This document shows, one piece after another, positions 23,904 to 32,499 of a DNA stretch of 64,000 nucleotides. The DNA is taken from positions 20,138 to 84,137 of the forward strand of contig JALNWE010000005.1 of NCBI GenBank assembly GCA_023231065.1. The letters are read 5' to 3'. The notes beneath the pieces were generated by a model. The model was not told the origin of the DNA. It did not search any database and saw nothing but the letters and a program-made list of their open reading frames with translations. The translations under genes were made by a program, and so were the position numbers. Origin of the DNA: Bacteroidales bacterium. GTDB taxonomy: Bacteria; Bacteroidota; Bacteroidia; Bacteroidales; FEN-979. The stretch's first letter is position 1. Every line of letters starts with the position of its first letter.

Positions 23904-24770
23904 TTACCGGTGTGACCATGTAAAACAACCAGGAAAGAGATTTTCCAGGTTTGGAATTTTACTAAAAATCCCAAATACCGCGGCACCACTGCCCGTGAGG
24001 GAAGCATAGACAGCGCCGGCCTTATACAGCTTTTCTTTGATCATCTCAATTTCCGGATAGGATCTGAAAACCGGCGCTTCGAAATCATTGATCAGGTCAT
24101 TTTTCCATTTTTCGACAGGGAAACCTATTGCCCTGGCAATTGATACCAGGGGCCGGGCAGGGACAATGGCTGCATAAGCATCGGTGGTATTACAGTGAAT
24201 ATCAGGAATAACCAGCGCTACGTGAAGATCGGGCAATCCGGAGCCAAGAGGAAGAAAACGGTCGCCTTTTTCACAAGCGAGTACCGGTTTGTTTTCAATG
24301 AAAAAAGCACAATCGCTTCCTAATTGCCGGGCATTGTCCTGGAGTTGCCGCGATGTCAACCCCAGAACAAAAAGATCATTTAGTAATTTAAGCATCCAGG
24401 CCCCGTCAGAAGAGCCCCCGCCTAAACCAGACCCTATGGGAATAACTTTGTGAAGATGAACTTTAACTGGAGGAAGTCCAGATGATGGCCCGATAGGGAT
24501 GAACCCAGGCAACGCATTTTCTGTCAGCGCTTTGGCAATAGAAGGATTCAGGAGTTGGCAGGCCCTGACGCAAAGGTTGTCCGCCGGATTGCCCGGAACC
24601 GGAAGCCCGGAGGAGGTAAACTCAAAAACCCCATCAGATGCTGGAATTGCCTCAAGGGCGTCACACAGGCCTACCGGATAAAACACAGTTTCGATGTTGT
24701 GAAATCCGTCAAAACGTTTGGCTATGACCCGCAAACCTAAATTTATTTTTGCATTGGGGAAAACCAGCAT
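23904..24770 (-). CDS. ispE: 4-diphosphocytidyl-2-C-methyl-D-erythritol kinase
   Basis: A 288-residue GHMP kinase that phosphorylates CDP-methylerythritol in the non-mevalonate isoprenoid pathway. PNAKINLGL at the N-terminus, the ATP-binding PIGSGLGGGSSDG motif and a C-terminal SLTGSGAAVFG segment identify IspE. Length is normal. It is the last gene of an apparent minus-strand operon tgt - lptG - ispE, with a 40-base gap after lptG, and is convergent with the peroxidase gene (10-base gap). Confidence 0.96.
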   Translation of the reverse strand: MLVFPNAKINLGLRVIAKRFDGFHNIETVFYPVGLCDALEAIPASDGVFEFTSSGLPVPGNPADNLCVRACQLLNPSIAKALTENALPGFIPIGPSSGLPPVKVHLHKVIPIGSGLGGGSSDGAWMLKLLNDLFVLGLTSRQLQDNARQLGSDCAFFIENKPVLACEKGDRFLPLGSGLPDLHVALVIPDIHCNTTDAYAAIVPARPLVSIARAIGFPVEKWKNDLINDFEAPVFRSYPEIEMIKEKLYKAGAVYASLTGSGAAVFGIFSKIPNLENLFPGCFTWSHR

Positions 24771-24810
24771 CTGTTTATAATTTTAGATTTCATCTCCCAT
24801 CCGTCACCTT

Positions 24811-25887
24811 TTATTTCGGCGCTTTCCAGATCAGTACGAATGCAATGACGCCAAAAATAATATTGGGTATCCAAACCGCTATTAAAGGGGGTAGATTTCC
24901 GAAAGTGGCAAAAACAGTGAAAACCTGCATGAAAAGAATATACAAAAAGGTCAGCGCGAGCCCAAATCCAAGATGAAAACCAATTCCACCACGAACTTTC
25001 CGGCTGGAAACAGACACTCCGATCAGGGTAAGGATTATGGTCGCAAAAGGAAAGGCGATCCGTTCATATTTTTTAACTTTATATTTGATTACATCGGGAT
25101 CCCCGCGAAGCTCTTTGTCCTTGATATGTTTCCGGAGCGTGTAATAATTCATGATTTTAACCTCCTCAATATCTTCCGTGAAATCATCGGGTTTAAAAGG
25201 CAGAATGGTATCGATTTTTGTCCCTTTTGTAATGGATTCATCCATCCCATTGATCCGGCGGATAAAATAATTCCCGATAACCCAGCTCCCTTTTATACTG
25301 TCCCACTCCAACCTTTCCGCTTTTAATTTATATACCAGTTTCCTCTCCTTGAATTGTTCTAATGTAAATTTCCATCCGGACCGGGTATGCGTGTTGAAAT
25401 TTTCAAGATAAATAAAGGTCCCCGGACTGATCTGCCTGTGAATATTTTGATTATTGAACTCTTTGGGATCTTTTAAATACCGTTTTTCAAAAGCGAACAT
25501 GCTCCTGTTGGTATAGGGAATAATGAAATTAGCTAAAAAAAATGAAAGCAATCCAAGCACAACAGCGCTGACAACATAGGGAAAGAGAAACCGTTTAAAA
25601 CTGATCCCGCTACTCAGGATAGCTATGATCTCAGAGTTGGATGCCATGCGGGAGGTGAAGAAAATGACGGCAATAAAGGTGAGAAGGTAACTGAAAAGAT
25701 TAATGAAATATGGAACAAAATTGAGATAGTAATTGAAAATAATAGCGCGGATCGGAGCATTGAATTTCAGAAAATCATCGATTTTCTCGGATATATCAAA
25801 AACGATTACAATGAAAATCAAAAGGACCAGGGTTAAAAAGAAAGTCCCCAGGAATTTTTTTATGATATAGAGATCAATGGTCCGCAT
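24811..25887 (-). CDS. lptG: LptF/LptG-family permease (LPS export ABC transporter)
   Basis: A 358-residue YjgP/YjgQ family protein. It has the family N-terminus DLYIIKKFLGTFFLTLVL, three hydrophobic segments in the first 130 residues, a periplasmic beta-jellyroll-like middle (about 135-270) and three C-terminal membrane segments. LptF and LptG form the membrane part of the LptB2FG transporter that extracts LPS from the inner membrane; Bacteroidota often carry diverged single copies, so F versus G is not certain. LptD and an LptA/OstA-like protein are encoded further along the window. Confidence 0.88.
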   Translation of the reverse strand: MRTIDLYIIKKFLGTFFLTLVLLIFIVIVFDISEKIDDFLKFNAPIRAIIFNYYLNFVPYFINLFSYLLTFIAVIFFTSRMASNSEIIAILSSGISFKRFLFPYVVSAVVLGLLSFFLANFIIPYTNRSMFAFEKRYLKDPKEFNNQNIHRQISPGTFIYLENFNTHTRSGWKFTLEQFKERKLVYKLKAERLEWDSIKGSWVIGNYFIRRINGMDESITKGTKIDTILPFKPDDFTEDIEEVKIMNYYTLRKHIKDKELRGDPDVIKYKVKKYERIAFPFATIILTLIGVSVSSRKVRGGIGFHLGFGLALTFLYILFMQVFTVFATFGNLPPLIAVWIPNIIFGVIAFVLIWKAPK

Positions 25888-25903
25888 TCGTTTACTTCTA
25901 TGT

Positions 25904-27034
25904 TTAAAGTCTCTTCATCAACCGGATTACCATGTCAGATTTCCATTTTGAAAAGGTATCCTCCTGAATATTCTTTCTGGCTTCTTTCATCAGCCAGATA
26001 TAAAAACCGAGATTATGCATTGTGGCTATCATGGAAGCCAGTATTTCTTTGGCAATGAACATGTGCCTGAGAAATGCCTTGTTGTATTGTACATCGCAAA
26101 ACACTTCCCCTTCTGCTTCCAGCGGAGAAAAATCGTCTTTCCACTTTTCATTCTTAATGTTGATGATCCCATTCCGGGTAAAGAGCATGCCATTTCTTCC
26201 GTTCCTGGTTGGGATCACACAATCAAACATGTCAACGCCCAACGCTAAACTTTCGAGGATGTTGGCAGGTGTGCCAACTCCCATAAGATAACGGGGCTTA
26301 TCCGCCGGCAATATTTCGCAAACCAACCTGGTCATATCATACATCATTGATGCGGGTTCGCCGACCGATAACCCCCCAATGGCATAACCAGGAACATCAA
26401 AATCAGAGATAAAACGGGCCGATTCTTCCCGCAGGGAAGGATAAATACTGCCTTGCACAATGGGAAAAAGGTTTTGTGAATAACCGTGTGGACAACTCGT
26501 CTGGTGAAAATGCCCAAAACAACGCGATAACCAATGGTGGGTCCGTTTTAAGGATTTTTTTGCATAAGCCGGATCGCAGGGGTAAGGGGTACATTCATCA
26601 AAAGCCATGATGATGTCGGCGCCCAGGGCCCGTTGGATATCAATGGCTTTTTCAGGGGTAAAAACATGTTTCGACCCATCTATGTGCGAACGGAAAATCA
26701 CCCCGTTGTCCGTAAACTTGCGGATATCGCCCAGGGAATAGATCTGGTAACCCCCACTGTCGGTAAGAATGGGCCTATCCCATCCATTGAACTTGTGAAG
26801 CCCGCCAGCCTGTGCAATGATGTCGGCGCCAGGACGCAGATAAAGGTGATAGGTGTTCGAAAGCATGATCTGTGCTTTCACATCATTACGCAACTCTTCC
26901 ACATGCAATGCTTTCACTGCTCCGGCCGTTCCGACCGGCATGAAAAAAGGAGTATCGATCACTCCATGATCGGTTGTCAACGTTCCGGTCCTGGCTTTTG
27001 AACCGCTATCGCGAGAAGTTATTTCGAATTGCAA
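25904..27034 (-). CDS. tgt: Queuine tRNA-ribosyltransferase
   Basis: A 376-residue tRNA-guanine transglycosylase that exchanges G34 of the wobble position for a queuosine precursor. LTDSGGYQIYSLG, the catalytic-Asp region GGLSVGEP, and FDCVIPTRNGRNG (nucleophile Asp) are present. The usual C-terminal zinc motif C-x-C-x2-C...H is not intact: the aligned region reads EVFCDVQYNKAFLRHMF, leaving one Cys and the later HN. No ATG fits the family N-terminus; TTG at 27034 gives MQFEITSRDSGSKARTG and lies just after a -7 box. It leads the tgt-lptG-ispE operon with a 16-base gap to lptG. Confidence 0.94.
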   Translation of the reverse strand: MQFEITSRDSGSKARTGTLTTDHGVIDTPFFMPVGTAGAVKALHVEELRNDVKAQIMLSNTYHLYLRPGADIIAQAGGLHKFNGWDRPILTDSGGYQIYSLGDIRKFTDNGVIFRSHIDGSKHVFTPEKAIDIQRALGADIIMAFDECTPYPCDPAYAKKSLKRTHHWLSRCFGHFHQTSCPHGYSQNLFPIVQGSIYPSLREESARFISDFDVPGYAIGGLSVGEPASMMYDMTRLVCEILPADKPRYLMGVGTPANILESLALGVDMFDCVIPTRNGRNGMLFTRNGIINIKNEKWKDDFSPLEAEGEVFCDVQYNKAFLRHMFIAKEILASMIATMHNLGFYIWLMKEARKNIQEDTFSKWKSDMVIRLMKRL

Positions 27035-27057
27035 AGAAAATATTTTAAAAATTTAGG

Positions 27058-27065
27058 CAAAGATA
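27058..27065 (-). promoter_or_regulatory. Candidate -7 promoter box TATCTTTG for tgt-lptG-ispE
   Basis: Minus-strand TATCTTTG is a perfect TAnnTTTG match ending 23 bases before the TTG start of tgt, supporting that start and a very short leader. No clear -33 TTTG at the ideal distance. Confidence 0.6.
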
Positions 27066-27156
27066 AAGGTTCTGAAGTTTATCTTGACCTTTTGATGGAT
27101 TTTCAACCATCTGACTAAATTATACACAAACCTGGTTTTTATTCGGCCATATTGAA

Positions 27157-27164
27157 TAAATTTG
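27157..27164 (+). promoter_or_regulatory. Candidate -7 promoter box TAAATTTG for glycosyltransferase - ECF sigma - hutU
   Basis: TAAATTTG matches the consensus and ends 26 bases before ATG 27191. Its presence argues against translation from an upstream in-frame TTG at 27152. Confidence 0.55.
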
Positions 27165-27190
27165 CCTTGTTATCAGAAGAAAATATTAAA

Positions 27191-28324
27191 ATGATTGAAT
27201 CACTGATAGATATAAGATTTTTGCCCCTTGGATTACTGATCATATTTGCCATTGTATGGATTCTGCAATTGCTTTATTATTGGATATTTTATTGGAGATT
27301 TGCCCGTTACAAAGCTCTATCGTATCCTCAAAAGGGATGCGGGGTGTCGGTCGTTATATGCGCCCATAATGAATACTATCATCTTAGTGAAAATCTCCCC
27401 CTGATCCTTGAACAGGACTATCCCGAATTCGAAGTATTGGTTGTGAACCATGCCTCAGATGATGACACGAATTATCTCCTCACCTCTCTTGGGGAGAAGT
27501 ACCCCCATTTGAAGAGCATCACGATTCAGGAAGATCTGAATTTTTTCTCCGGAAAAAAATTCCCGCTTTCCATTGGGATCAAATCGGCTCGTTTTGAAAA
27601 AATTTTACTCACGGATGCTGATTGCCATCCGGCGTCGAAACTCTGGATCAGCGAGATGGTATCCGCTTTCGGGCCCGGTATTGAAGTAGTGTTGGGCTAT
27701 GGCGCGTACAATAAAAGTAAAAGTTTCCTCAATAAGTTGATCCGCTTTGACACCGCGCACATCGCCATCCAATATCTTTCATACGCCCTGGCTGGAATCC
27801 CTTACATGGGCGTTGGGCGGAACCTGTCTTACCTGAAACAGATCTTTTTCAGGAATAAAGGGTTCATTTCCCACTATCAGATCCGTTCAGGGGATGACGA
27901 TCTGTTTATCAACAGTGTTGCAACCCGCTCAAACACTTCCATCAGGGTTTCTCCCGATAGTTATACCTGTTCTGATCCAAAACAAACTTTCGGGCAATGG
28001 ATTACTCAGAAAAAAAGGCATCTTTCGACGAGCCATCATTATAAATTCAAACATAAAGTTCTATTGGGGTCCTATTCCCTCAGTTTGTTCCTCTTCTATG
28101 CCTTATTTGTCATTTTAGTTTCATTTTCATTTTCCGTTATACCGGCGCTTGCGCTTTTCTTTTTGCGACTGGTTACACAATATATTATCTTCGCCAGGTG
28201 CATGCGTCAACTGAATGAAAAAGACCTGGTTCCCGTCCTCCCCATCTATGATCTTGTCCTGCTCCTTTTTAATACCGCTATACTGATATCTAATTTGTTT
28301 CATAAAACCCGCAAGTGGAAGTAG
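27191..28324 (+). CDS. Membrane glycosyltransferase family 2 protein
   Basis: A 377-residue GT-A fold glycosyltransferase anchored by an N-terminal membrane segment (LLIIFAIVWILQLLYYWIF) and two or three C-terminal segments. VSVVICAHNE begins the nucleotide-sugar domain, LLTDADC carries the metal-binding DxD, and a QxxxW-like QWITQKKRH motif follows; this is the layout of processive or polyprenol-linked GT2 enzymes. ATG at 27191 is chosen because a promoter box overlaps the longer reading. The ECF sigma gene overlaps its 3' end by 10 bases. The sugar and acceptor are unknown. Confidence 0.88.
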   Translation: MIESLIDIRFLPLGLLIIFAIVWILQLLYYWIFYWRFARYKALSYPQKGCGVSVVICAHNEYYHLSENLPLILEQDYPEFEVLVVNHASDDDTNYLLTSLGEKYPHLKSITIQEDLNFFSGKKFPLSIGIKSARFEKILLTDADCHPASKLWISEMVSAFGPGIEVVLGYGAYNKSKSFLNKLIRFDTAHIAIQYLSYALAGIPYMGVGRNLSYLKQIFFRNKGFISHYQIRSGDDDLFINSVATRSNTSIRVSPDSYTCSDPKQTFGQWITQKKRHLSTSHHYKFKHKVLLGSYSLSLFLFYALFVILVSFSFSVIPALALFFLRLVTQYIIFARCMRQLNEKDLVPVLPIYDLVLLLFNTAILISNLFHKTRKWK

Positions 28325-28923
28325 TAACTCATCTGACCGAAAAAGCGCAACGCGATTATTCCCTGGTGCAACTAGCGCTTCAGAACGGTGATCAGCAGGC
28401 ATACGCGGAGTTACTGAATAACTATCGTGATTCCCTTTATTATATGATGTTGAAGATGACCAGGAATGCCACTGACGCAGAAGATCTTACCATTGAAGCA
28501 TTTGGTAAAGCCTTTAAAAATCTCAGGCAATACACGGCTGATTTTGCTTTCAGTACCTGGTTATTCAAGATTGCAGCCAACAATTGCATCGACTTTTTGA
28601 GGAAGGACCGGCGCATTCAGTTTGCAGAAGGAACTTTTGAAGAGGAAGAGGAGGGGAAGGATAGTACAGCTTCAATACCTTCCCCCAGTTTGGATCCGGA
28701 AGAAAAGATCATCGAAAAACAAAAAATCAGTATGATGCGGGATGTGGTTGGAAAACTAAAACCCCATTACCGTCTTCTGATCGAATTACATTATTTCAAA
28801 GAATGGAGTTACGAAGAAATTGCAACGGAACTTGACCTGCCGATCGGTACTGTTAAAGCCCAACTCTTCCGGGCGCGGGATTTTCTCTACCAGATCCTAC
28901 AGCCGGCACAGGAAAGAATCTAA
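28315..28923 (+). CDS. ECF (sigma-70 family) sigma factor
   Basis: A 202-residue extracytoplasmic-function sigma factor. Region 2 is clear (LLNNYRDSLYYMMLKMTRN, AEDLTIEAFGKAFKNL, FSTWLFKIAANNCIDFLRK) and region 4 has the WSYEEIATELDLPIGTVK helix-turn-helix. No ATG precedes region 2; the GTG at 28315, overlapping the glycosyltransferase stop, gives a normal N-terminus. An acidic linker of about 30 residues separates the regions. No anti-sigma gene lies beside it; instead hutU follows after 20 bases, so its control is unclear. Confidence 0.92.
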   Translation: MEVVTHLTEKAQRDYSLVQLALQNGDQQAYAELLNNYRDSLYYMMLKMTRNATDAEDLTIEAFGKAFKNLRQYTADFAFSTWLFKIAANNCIDFLRKDRRIQFAEGTFEEEEEGKDSTASIPSPSLDPEEKIIEKQKISMMRDVVGKLKPHYRLLIELHYFKEWSYEEIATELDLPIGTVKAQLFRARDFLYQILQPAQERI

Positions 28924-28943
28924 ATATTTAATATTTTAAACCC

Positions 28944-30944
28944 ATGAATTCAGAAGACTTTAAAAAAGCAATTATAACGGGCATTCCGGAAGTTTTGCCG
29001 GAGCTTCTGCCACGGGATCCCTCCATTAGCCATGCCCCGGTTCGGAAAGATATCCTAACGCATCAGGAAAAAATCCTCGCCGTGAGAAATGCCTTGCGGT
29101 ATTTCGATAAAAAATACCATGCAGCCCTTGCCCCGGAATTTGCTGATGAGCTTAAAAAATACGGAAGGATATACATGTACAGGTTCCGTCCTGCCTATCC
29201 GATGTATGCACGCGGCATTTACGATTATCCCCACCATTCATTACAGGCAGCCGCTATCATGCTGATGATCCAGAACAACCTGGATCCTGCTGTCGCCCAG
29301 CATCCCCATGAGCTGATAACCTATGGCGGAAATGGTGCTGTATTTCAGAATTGGGCACAATACCTGCTCACTATGAAATATCTGTCAATGATGACTGATG
29401 AACAAACGCTGGTCATGTATTCAGGCCATCCGATGGGGCTTTTTCCTTCGCATAAAGAAGCGCCCCGGGTCGTTGTCACAAATGGGATGATGGTCCCCAA
29501 TTATTCAAAACCGGATGACTGGGAGCGGTTTAATGCACTCGGTGTGACACAATACGGTCAGATGACTGCCGGGTCATATATGTATATTGGTCCACAAGGC
29601 ATCGTACACGGGACGACAATTACCATCCTGAATGCTGATCGCATGAACGGTTCCGGTAGGATCGGTGGAAAGATATTTGTCTCTTCAGGATTGGGAGGTA
29701 TGTCGGGGGCCCAGGCAAAGGCATCTGTTATTGCTGGCGCTATTGGGGTTATTGCAGAGATCAATCCAAGGGCAGTTCAGAAACGTCATGAACAAGGTTG
29801 GGTTGATGAGGCCTATACCGATTTAGATCAATTATATTCCCGGATATTACAGGCTTCCGGAAGGAAAGAAGCAGTGTCAATTGCCTACCAGGGAAATATC
29901 GTAGATCTCTGGGAATACTTGGCACAGAAGGAGATTCGTATTGATATGGGATCGGATCAAACCTCCCTTCATAATCCATGGGCCGGAGGATATTATCCGG
30001 TGGGCCTAAGCTTTGAAGAATCAAATATATTAATGGTGAAGCATCCGGATCAGTTCAAAGAGGCAGTTCAATCCTCGTTGCGCCGCCAGATTTTAGCGAT
30101 CAATAAAGTTGCTTCGCGGGGGATGTACTTCTGGGATTACGGGAATGCCTTTTTATTAGAAGCATCAAGGGCTGGAGCTGACCTTGTAAAAAGCGACGGG
30201 AGTTTCATCTATCCATCCTATGTTCAGGATATCATGGGCCCTCTGTTTTTCGATTATGGTTTCGGGCCTTTCCGCTGGGTATGCACTTCCGGAAAGCCTG
30301 AAGACCTGGCTTTATCCGATCAGATTGCAGCGGAGGTGATGAGCGGGATTGCAGCCGGGGCGCCCCCGGAAATAGCCATGCAGATGCGCGACAATATCCA
30401 TTGGATCAAGGAAGCCGGTAAAAACAAGCTTGTCGTTGGCTCGCAGGCAAGGATCCTGTATGCTGATTGTACAGGCAGAAAACAAATTGCTGCCGCATTC
30501 AATGGCGCGATCAGAACTGGAAAAATCTCAGCGCCCATTGTCATTGGGAGGGACCACCATGATGTTTCCGGAACAGATTCTCCTTATCGTGAGACTTCCA
30601 ACATATACGACGGATCGAATTTTACGGCCGATATGGCCATCCAGAATGTGATCGGGGATAGTTTCCGCGGGGCGACCTGGGTTTCTGTTCATAACGGGGG
30701 AGGAGTAGGCTGGGGAGAGGTAATCAACGGAGGTTTTGGTATGGTGCTTGATGGAACCCCCGAGGCAGACATACGGATACGGACTATGCTTCACTGGGAT
30801 GTCAATAATGGAATTGCGCGTCGTGCCTGGGCGCGTAATAACGAAGCATTATCTGCCATAAAGTGGGCAATGGAAGAAGAACCAAAGCTTCATGTCACCC
30901 TGCCTGCCATCGTGGATGATTCCATTCTGGTTGAGCTCTTCTAA
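28944..30944 (+). CDS. hutU: Urocanate hydratase (long Bacteroidota type)
   Basis: A 666-residue urocanase, which hydrates urocanate to imidazolone propionate in histidine breakdown using tightly bound NAD. It is longer than the 550-residue proteobacterial enzyme and matches the Bacteroidota form. YSGHPMGLFPSH, NGMMVPNY, GPQGIVHGT and, near the C-terminus, GRDHHDVSGTDSPYRET are recognisable. hutH, hutI and the formiminotransferase are not in this window, so the rest of the pathway must be elsewhere. It is probably co-transcribed with the upstream sigma factor. Confidence 0.93.
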   Translation: MNSEDFKKAIITGIPEVLPELLPRDPSISHAPVRKDILTHQEKILAVRNALRYFDKKYHAALAPEFADELKKYGRIYMYRFRPAYPMYARGIYDYPHHSLQAAAIMLMIQNNLDPAVAQHPHELITYGGNGAVFQNWAQYLLTMKYLSMMTDEQTLVMYSGHPMGLFPSHKEAPRVVVTNGMMVPNYSKPDDWERFNALGVTQYGQMTAGSYMYIGPQGIVHGTTITILNADRMNGSGRIGGKIFVSSGLGGMSGAQAKASVIAGAIGVIAEINPRAVQKRHEQGWVDEAYTDLDQLYSRILQASGRKEAVSIAYQGNIVDLWEYLAQKEIRIDMGSDQTSLHNPWAGGYYPVGLSFEESNILMVKHPDQFKEAVQSSLRRQILAINKVASRGMYFWDYGNAFLLEASRAGADLVKSDGSFIYPSYVQDIMGPLFFDYGFGPFRWVCTSGKPEDLALSDQIAAEVMSGIAAGAPPEIAMQMRDNIHWIKEAGKNKLVVGSQARILYADCTGRKQIAAAFNGAIRTGKISAPIVIGRDHHDVSGTDSPYRETSNIYDGSNFTADMAIQNVIGDSFRGATWVSVHNGGGVGWGEVINGGFGMVLDGTPEADIRIRTMLHWDVNNGIARRAWARNNEALSAIKWAMEEEPKLHVTLPAIVDDSILVELF

Positions 30945-30973
30945 AAAAGAATTATGTATAAAAGTCGGTAAAT

Positions 30974-31648
30974 CTATTCCGGTTCCGTAAAATAGGTGTA
31001 TTCATAACGGAGAATATAATGGCGGGTGAACCTTTTTCCCTGCCCGTCAATAAAAACCTCAACTTCAGAAAGATTTTCATCTTCATTATATTTCCGTTCT
31101 ATTTTACTGAGAAGTTGATCATCTTCTGAAAATACCTCTTCAAGCACGATCTGGCCTTTCTCATTCCGTGTTATCCGGGCTTCGTTTTCTTCAGTGTCAG
31201 GTATATCATCGGATAGGGGCCGTTCCGGGTTTTCAATCACTTCAACCTCTTCGGGTTCGCCATCATCAGAAGTGGTAACCATTTTCTCCAACCGTTTGTT
31301 TTCATCATAAGAATAAACAGTAGTATCAACCGAACCATCTAAATATTTTTTCCGGGTTTTAACAACAAGGCCCGTTTCATCATTTTCATAAGTGATTTTT
31401 TCCGCTTCCTCATTTTCTTCAGGATAATATGAATCTGTAATCAGGAACCCCTTATCGTCATAAGTATAAATATGCATATCCTCGAAGAGGCCTGAACGGT
31501 CATATTTAATTTCTTTAAGAAGATGACCCGATTGATCAAATTCGGTGAAATTACTCAGGTGCCCGCGGATATCGAGTTCTTCGTCGGTTACATTCCTGAT
31601 AATGAAGTCGTTTTGAGTGATGACGATGGATTTGATTTTGTTATTCAT
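30974..31648 (-). CDS. Acidic repeat protein with YD/RHS-like strands, function unknown
   Basis: A 224-residue very acidic protein without signal peptide or membrane segment. Short repeats of the type YDxxGxxxxxxxYxxDExGL occur about every 20-25 residues (YDRSGLFED, YDDKGFLIT, YENDETGLV, YSYDENKRL, RNEKGQIVL, YNEDENLSE), resembling RHS/YD or MORN-like beta-strand repeats. A strongly acidic stretch separates the last copies. I recognise no family and assign no function. It is convergent with hutU (29-base gap) and divergent from the CHAT-linked sigma operon; the leader holds a near-consensus TACATTTA. Confidence 0.75.
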   Translation of the reverse strand: MNNKIKSIVITQNDFIIRNVTDEELDIRGHLSNFTEFDQSGHLLKEIKYDRSGLFEDMHIYTYDDKGFLITDSYYPEENEEAEKITYENDETGLVVKTRKKYLDGSVDTTVYSYDENKRLEKMVTTSDDGEPEEVEVIENPERPLSDDIPDTEENEARITRNEKGQIVLEEVFSEDDQLLSKIERKYNEDENLSEVEVFIDGQGKRFTRHYILRYEYTYFTEPE

Positions 31649-31757
31649 TCATGGAAAATTTGGAAATAAGACATTTAAAATGGCCGTAAATGTAGTAAAT
31701 TAATGCATGCCACTTTATGTCATTTCATCCCGGTCGCGATGCAATCACTAAAATGAT

Positions 31758-31849
31758 ATAAAAATATTTTTTCATTTTCCTGCAACCAAACATAACCATT
31801 TCCTGTCATTATGTATATATTCTTATCTAAATTGAGATAAAAATATTTT
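31758..31849. repeat. Direct repeat ATAAAAATATTTT in the sigma-factor leader
   Basis: The 13-mer occurs at 31758-31770 and 31837-31849, 79 bases apart. Each contains the 10-base palindrome AAAATATTTT. Between them, TTATCT (31823-31828) and AGATAA (31835-31840) form a 6-bp inverted repeat. The 257-base intergenic region holds nothing coding that I can see; these elements and the split motif at 31857 are its only notable features. Confidence 0.55.
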
Positions 31850-31856
31850 AACAATT

Positions 31857-31888
31857 GTATTACTTTTTTACTTTTTCCGGATTAAGCA
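31857..31888 (+). promoter_or_regulatory. Split leader motif GTATTACTTTTTTA-N8-GGATTAAGCA (copy 2)
   Basis: The blocks at 31857-31870 and 31879-31888 are identical to those before the transposase gene at 10688-10720. Here GGATTAAGCA ends 17 bases before the sigma ATG and is not part of a hairpin. Confidence 0.6.
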
Positions 31889-31905
31889 CTATAAAACATA
31901 CAGAT

Positions 31906-32499
31906 ATGGTAACCCGTTATACAGATGAAGATGTTATTCATGGCCTTCAAGAGAAAAAAAGGTCATATATCAACTACTTATACAAAGAATTCTTCCCGGT
32001 TGTCCGCTCAATCGTTGAAAGGAATTCTGGCACATTACAGGATGTGGAAGATGTTTTTCAGGATACCATCTTTGTTTTATATAGACAAAGTTTGTCTGAA
32101 AAAATTGACCTTCATTGTAGCCTGAAAACCTATTTTTATGCTATCAGTAGAAATATCTGGCTCCAACGCCTTGAACGGAAATATCGTTTGTTATATAAGC
32201 CCGATTTCGAGGTTAATGAAGAGAAGGCCAGGTATGGTCAGGATGACTCGGATATCCTGGAATACGAATTGGAAAGGAGAAGGTTATTTCAACAACACTT
32301 TTTCGCTATGCCGGCAGACTGTCAGGAACTTCTCCGGCTGTTTTTTATAAAAACCCCTCTGAAACAAATTGCTTCAATGATGCATTACAAAAATACCAAT
32401 TATGTTAAGACCCGGAAGTATTTGTGCAAAAACATGTTACGTAAAAAAATCCTGAATGATCCAAAATGTAACCCATTCATCAATTATGAACAACTCTGA
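31906..32499 (+). CDS. ECF-type sigma factor linked to CHAT protease
   Basis: A 197-residue diverged sigma-70 family protein. Region 2 is recognisable (YINYLYKEFFPVVRSIVERN, DVEDVFQDTIFVLYRQ, LKTYFYAISRNIWLQRL) and the C-terminal part (ELLRLFFIKTPLKQIASMM, then NYVKTRKYLCKNML) is a region-4 helix-turn-helix. ATG at 31906 is chosen over an in-frame TTG at 31855, which would translate the conserved leader motif. Its 3' end overlaps the putative anti-sigma gene by 14 bases, the classical arrangement for co-regulated pairs, and the CHAT gene follows. The sigma factor probably controls this operon and perhaps distant genes. Confidence 0.85.
   Translation: MVTRYTDEDVIHGLQEKKRSYINYLYKEFFPVVRSIVERNSGTLQDVEDVFQDTIFVLYRQSLSEKIDLHCSLKTYFYAISRNIWLQRLERKYRLLYKPDFEVNEEKARYGQDDSDILEYELERRRLFQQHFFAMPADCQELLRLFFIKTPLKQIASMMHYKNTNYVKTRKYLCKNMLRKKILNDPKCNPFINYEQL

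Noticed and set aside
31855..31905. Longer N-terminus for the CHAT-linked sigma factor from a TTG
   Set aside because: It would translate the conserved leader motif and give a non-family N-terminus; ATG 31906 fits.
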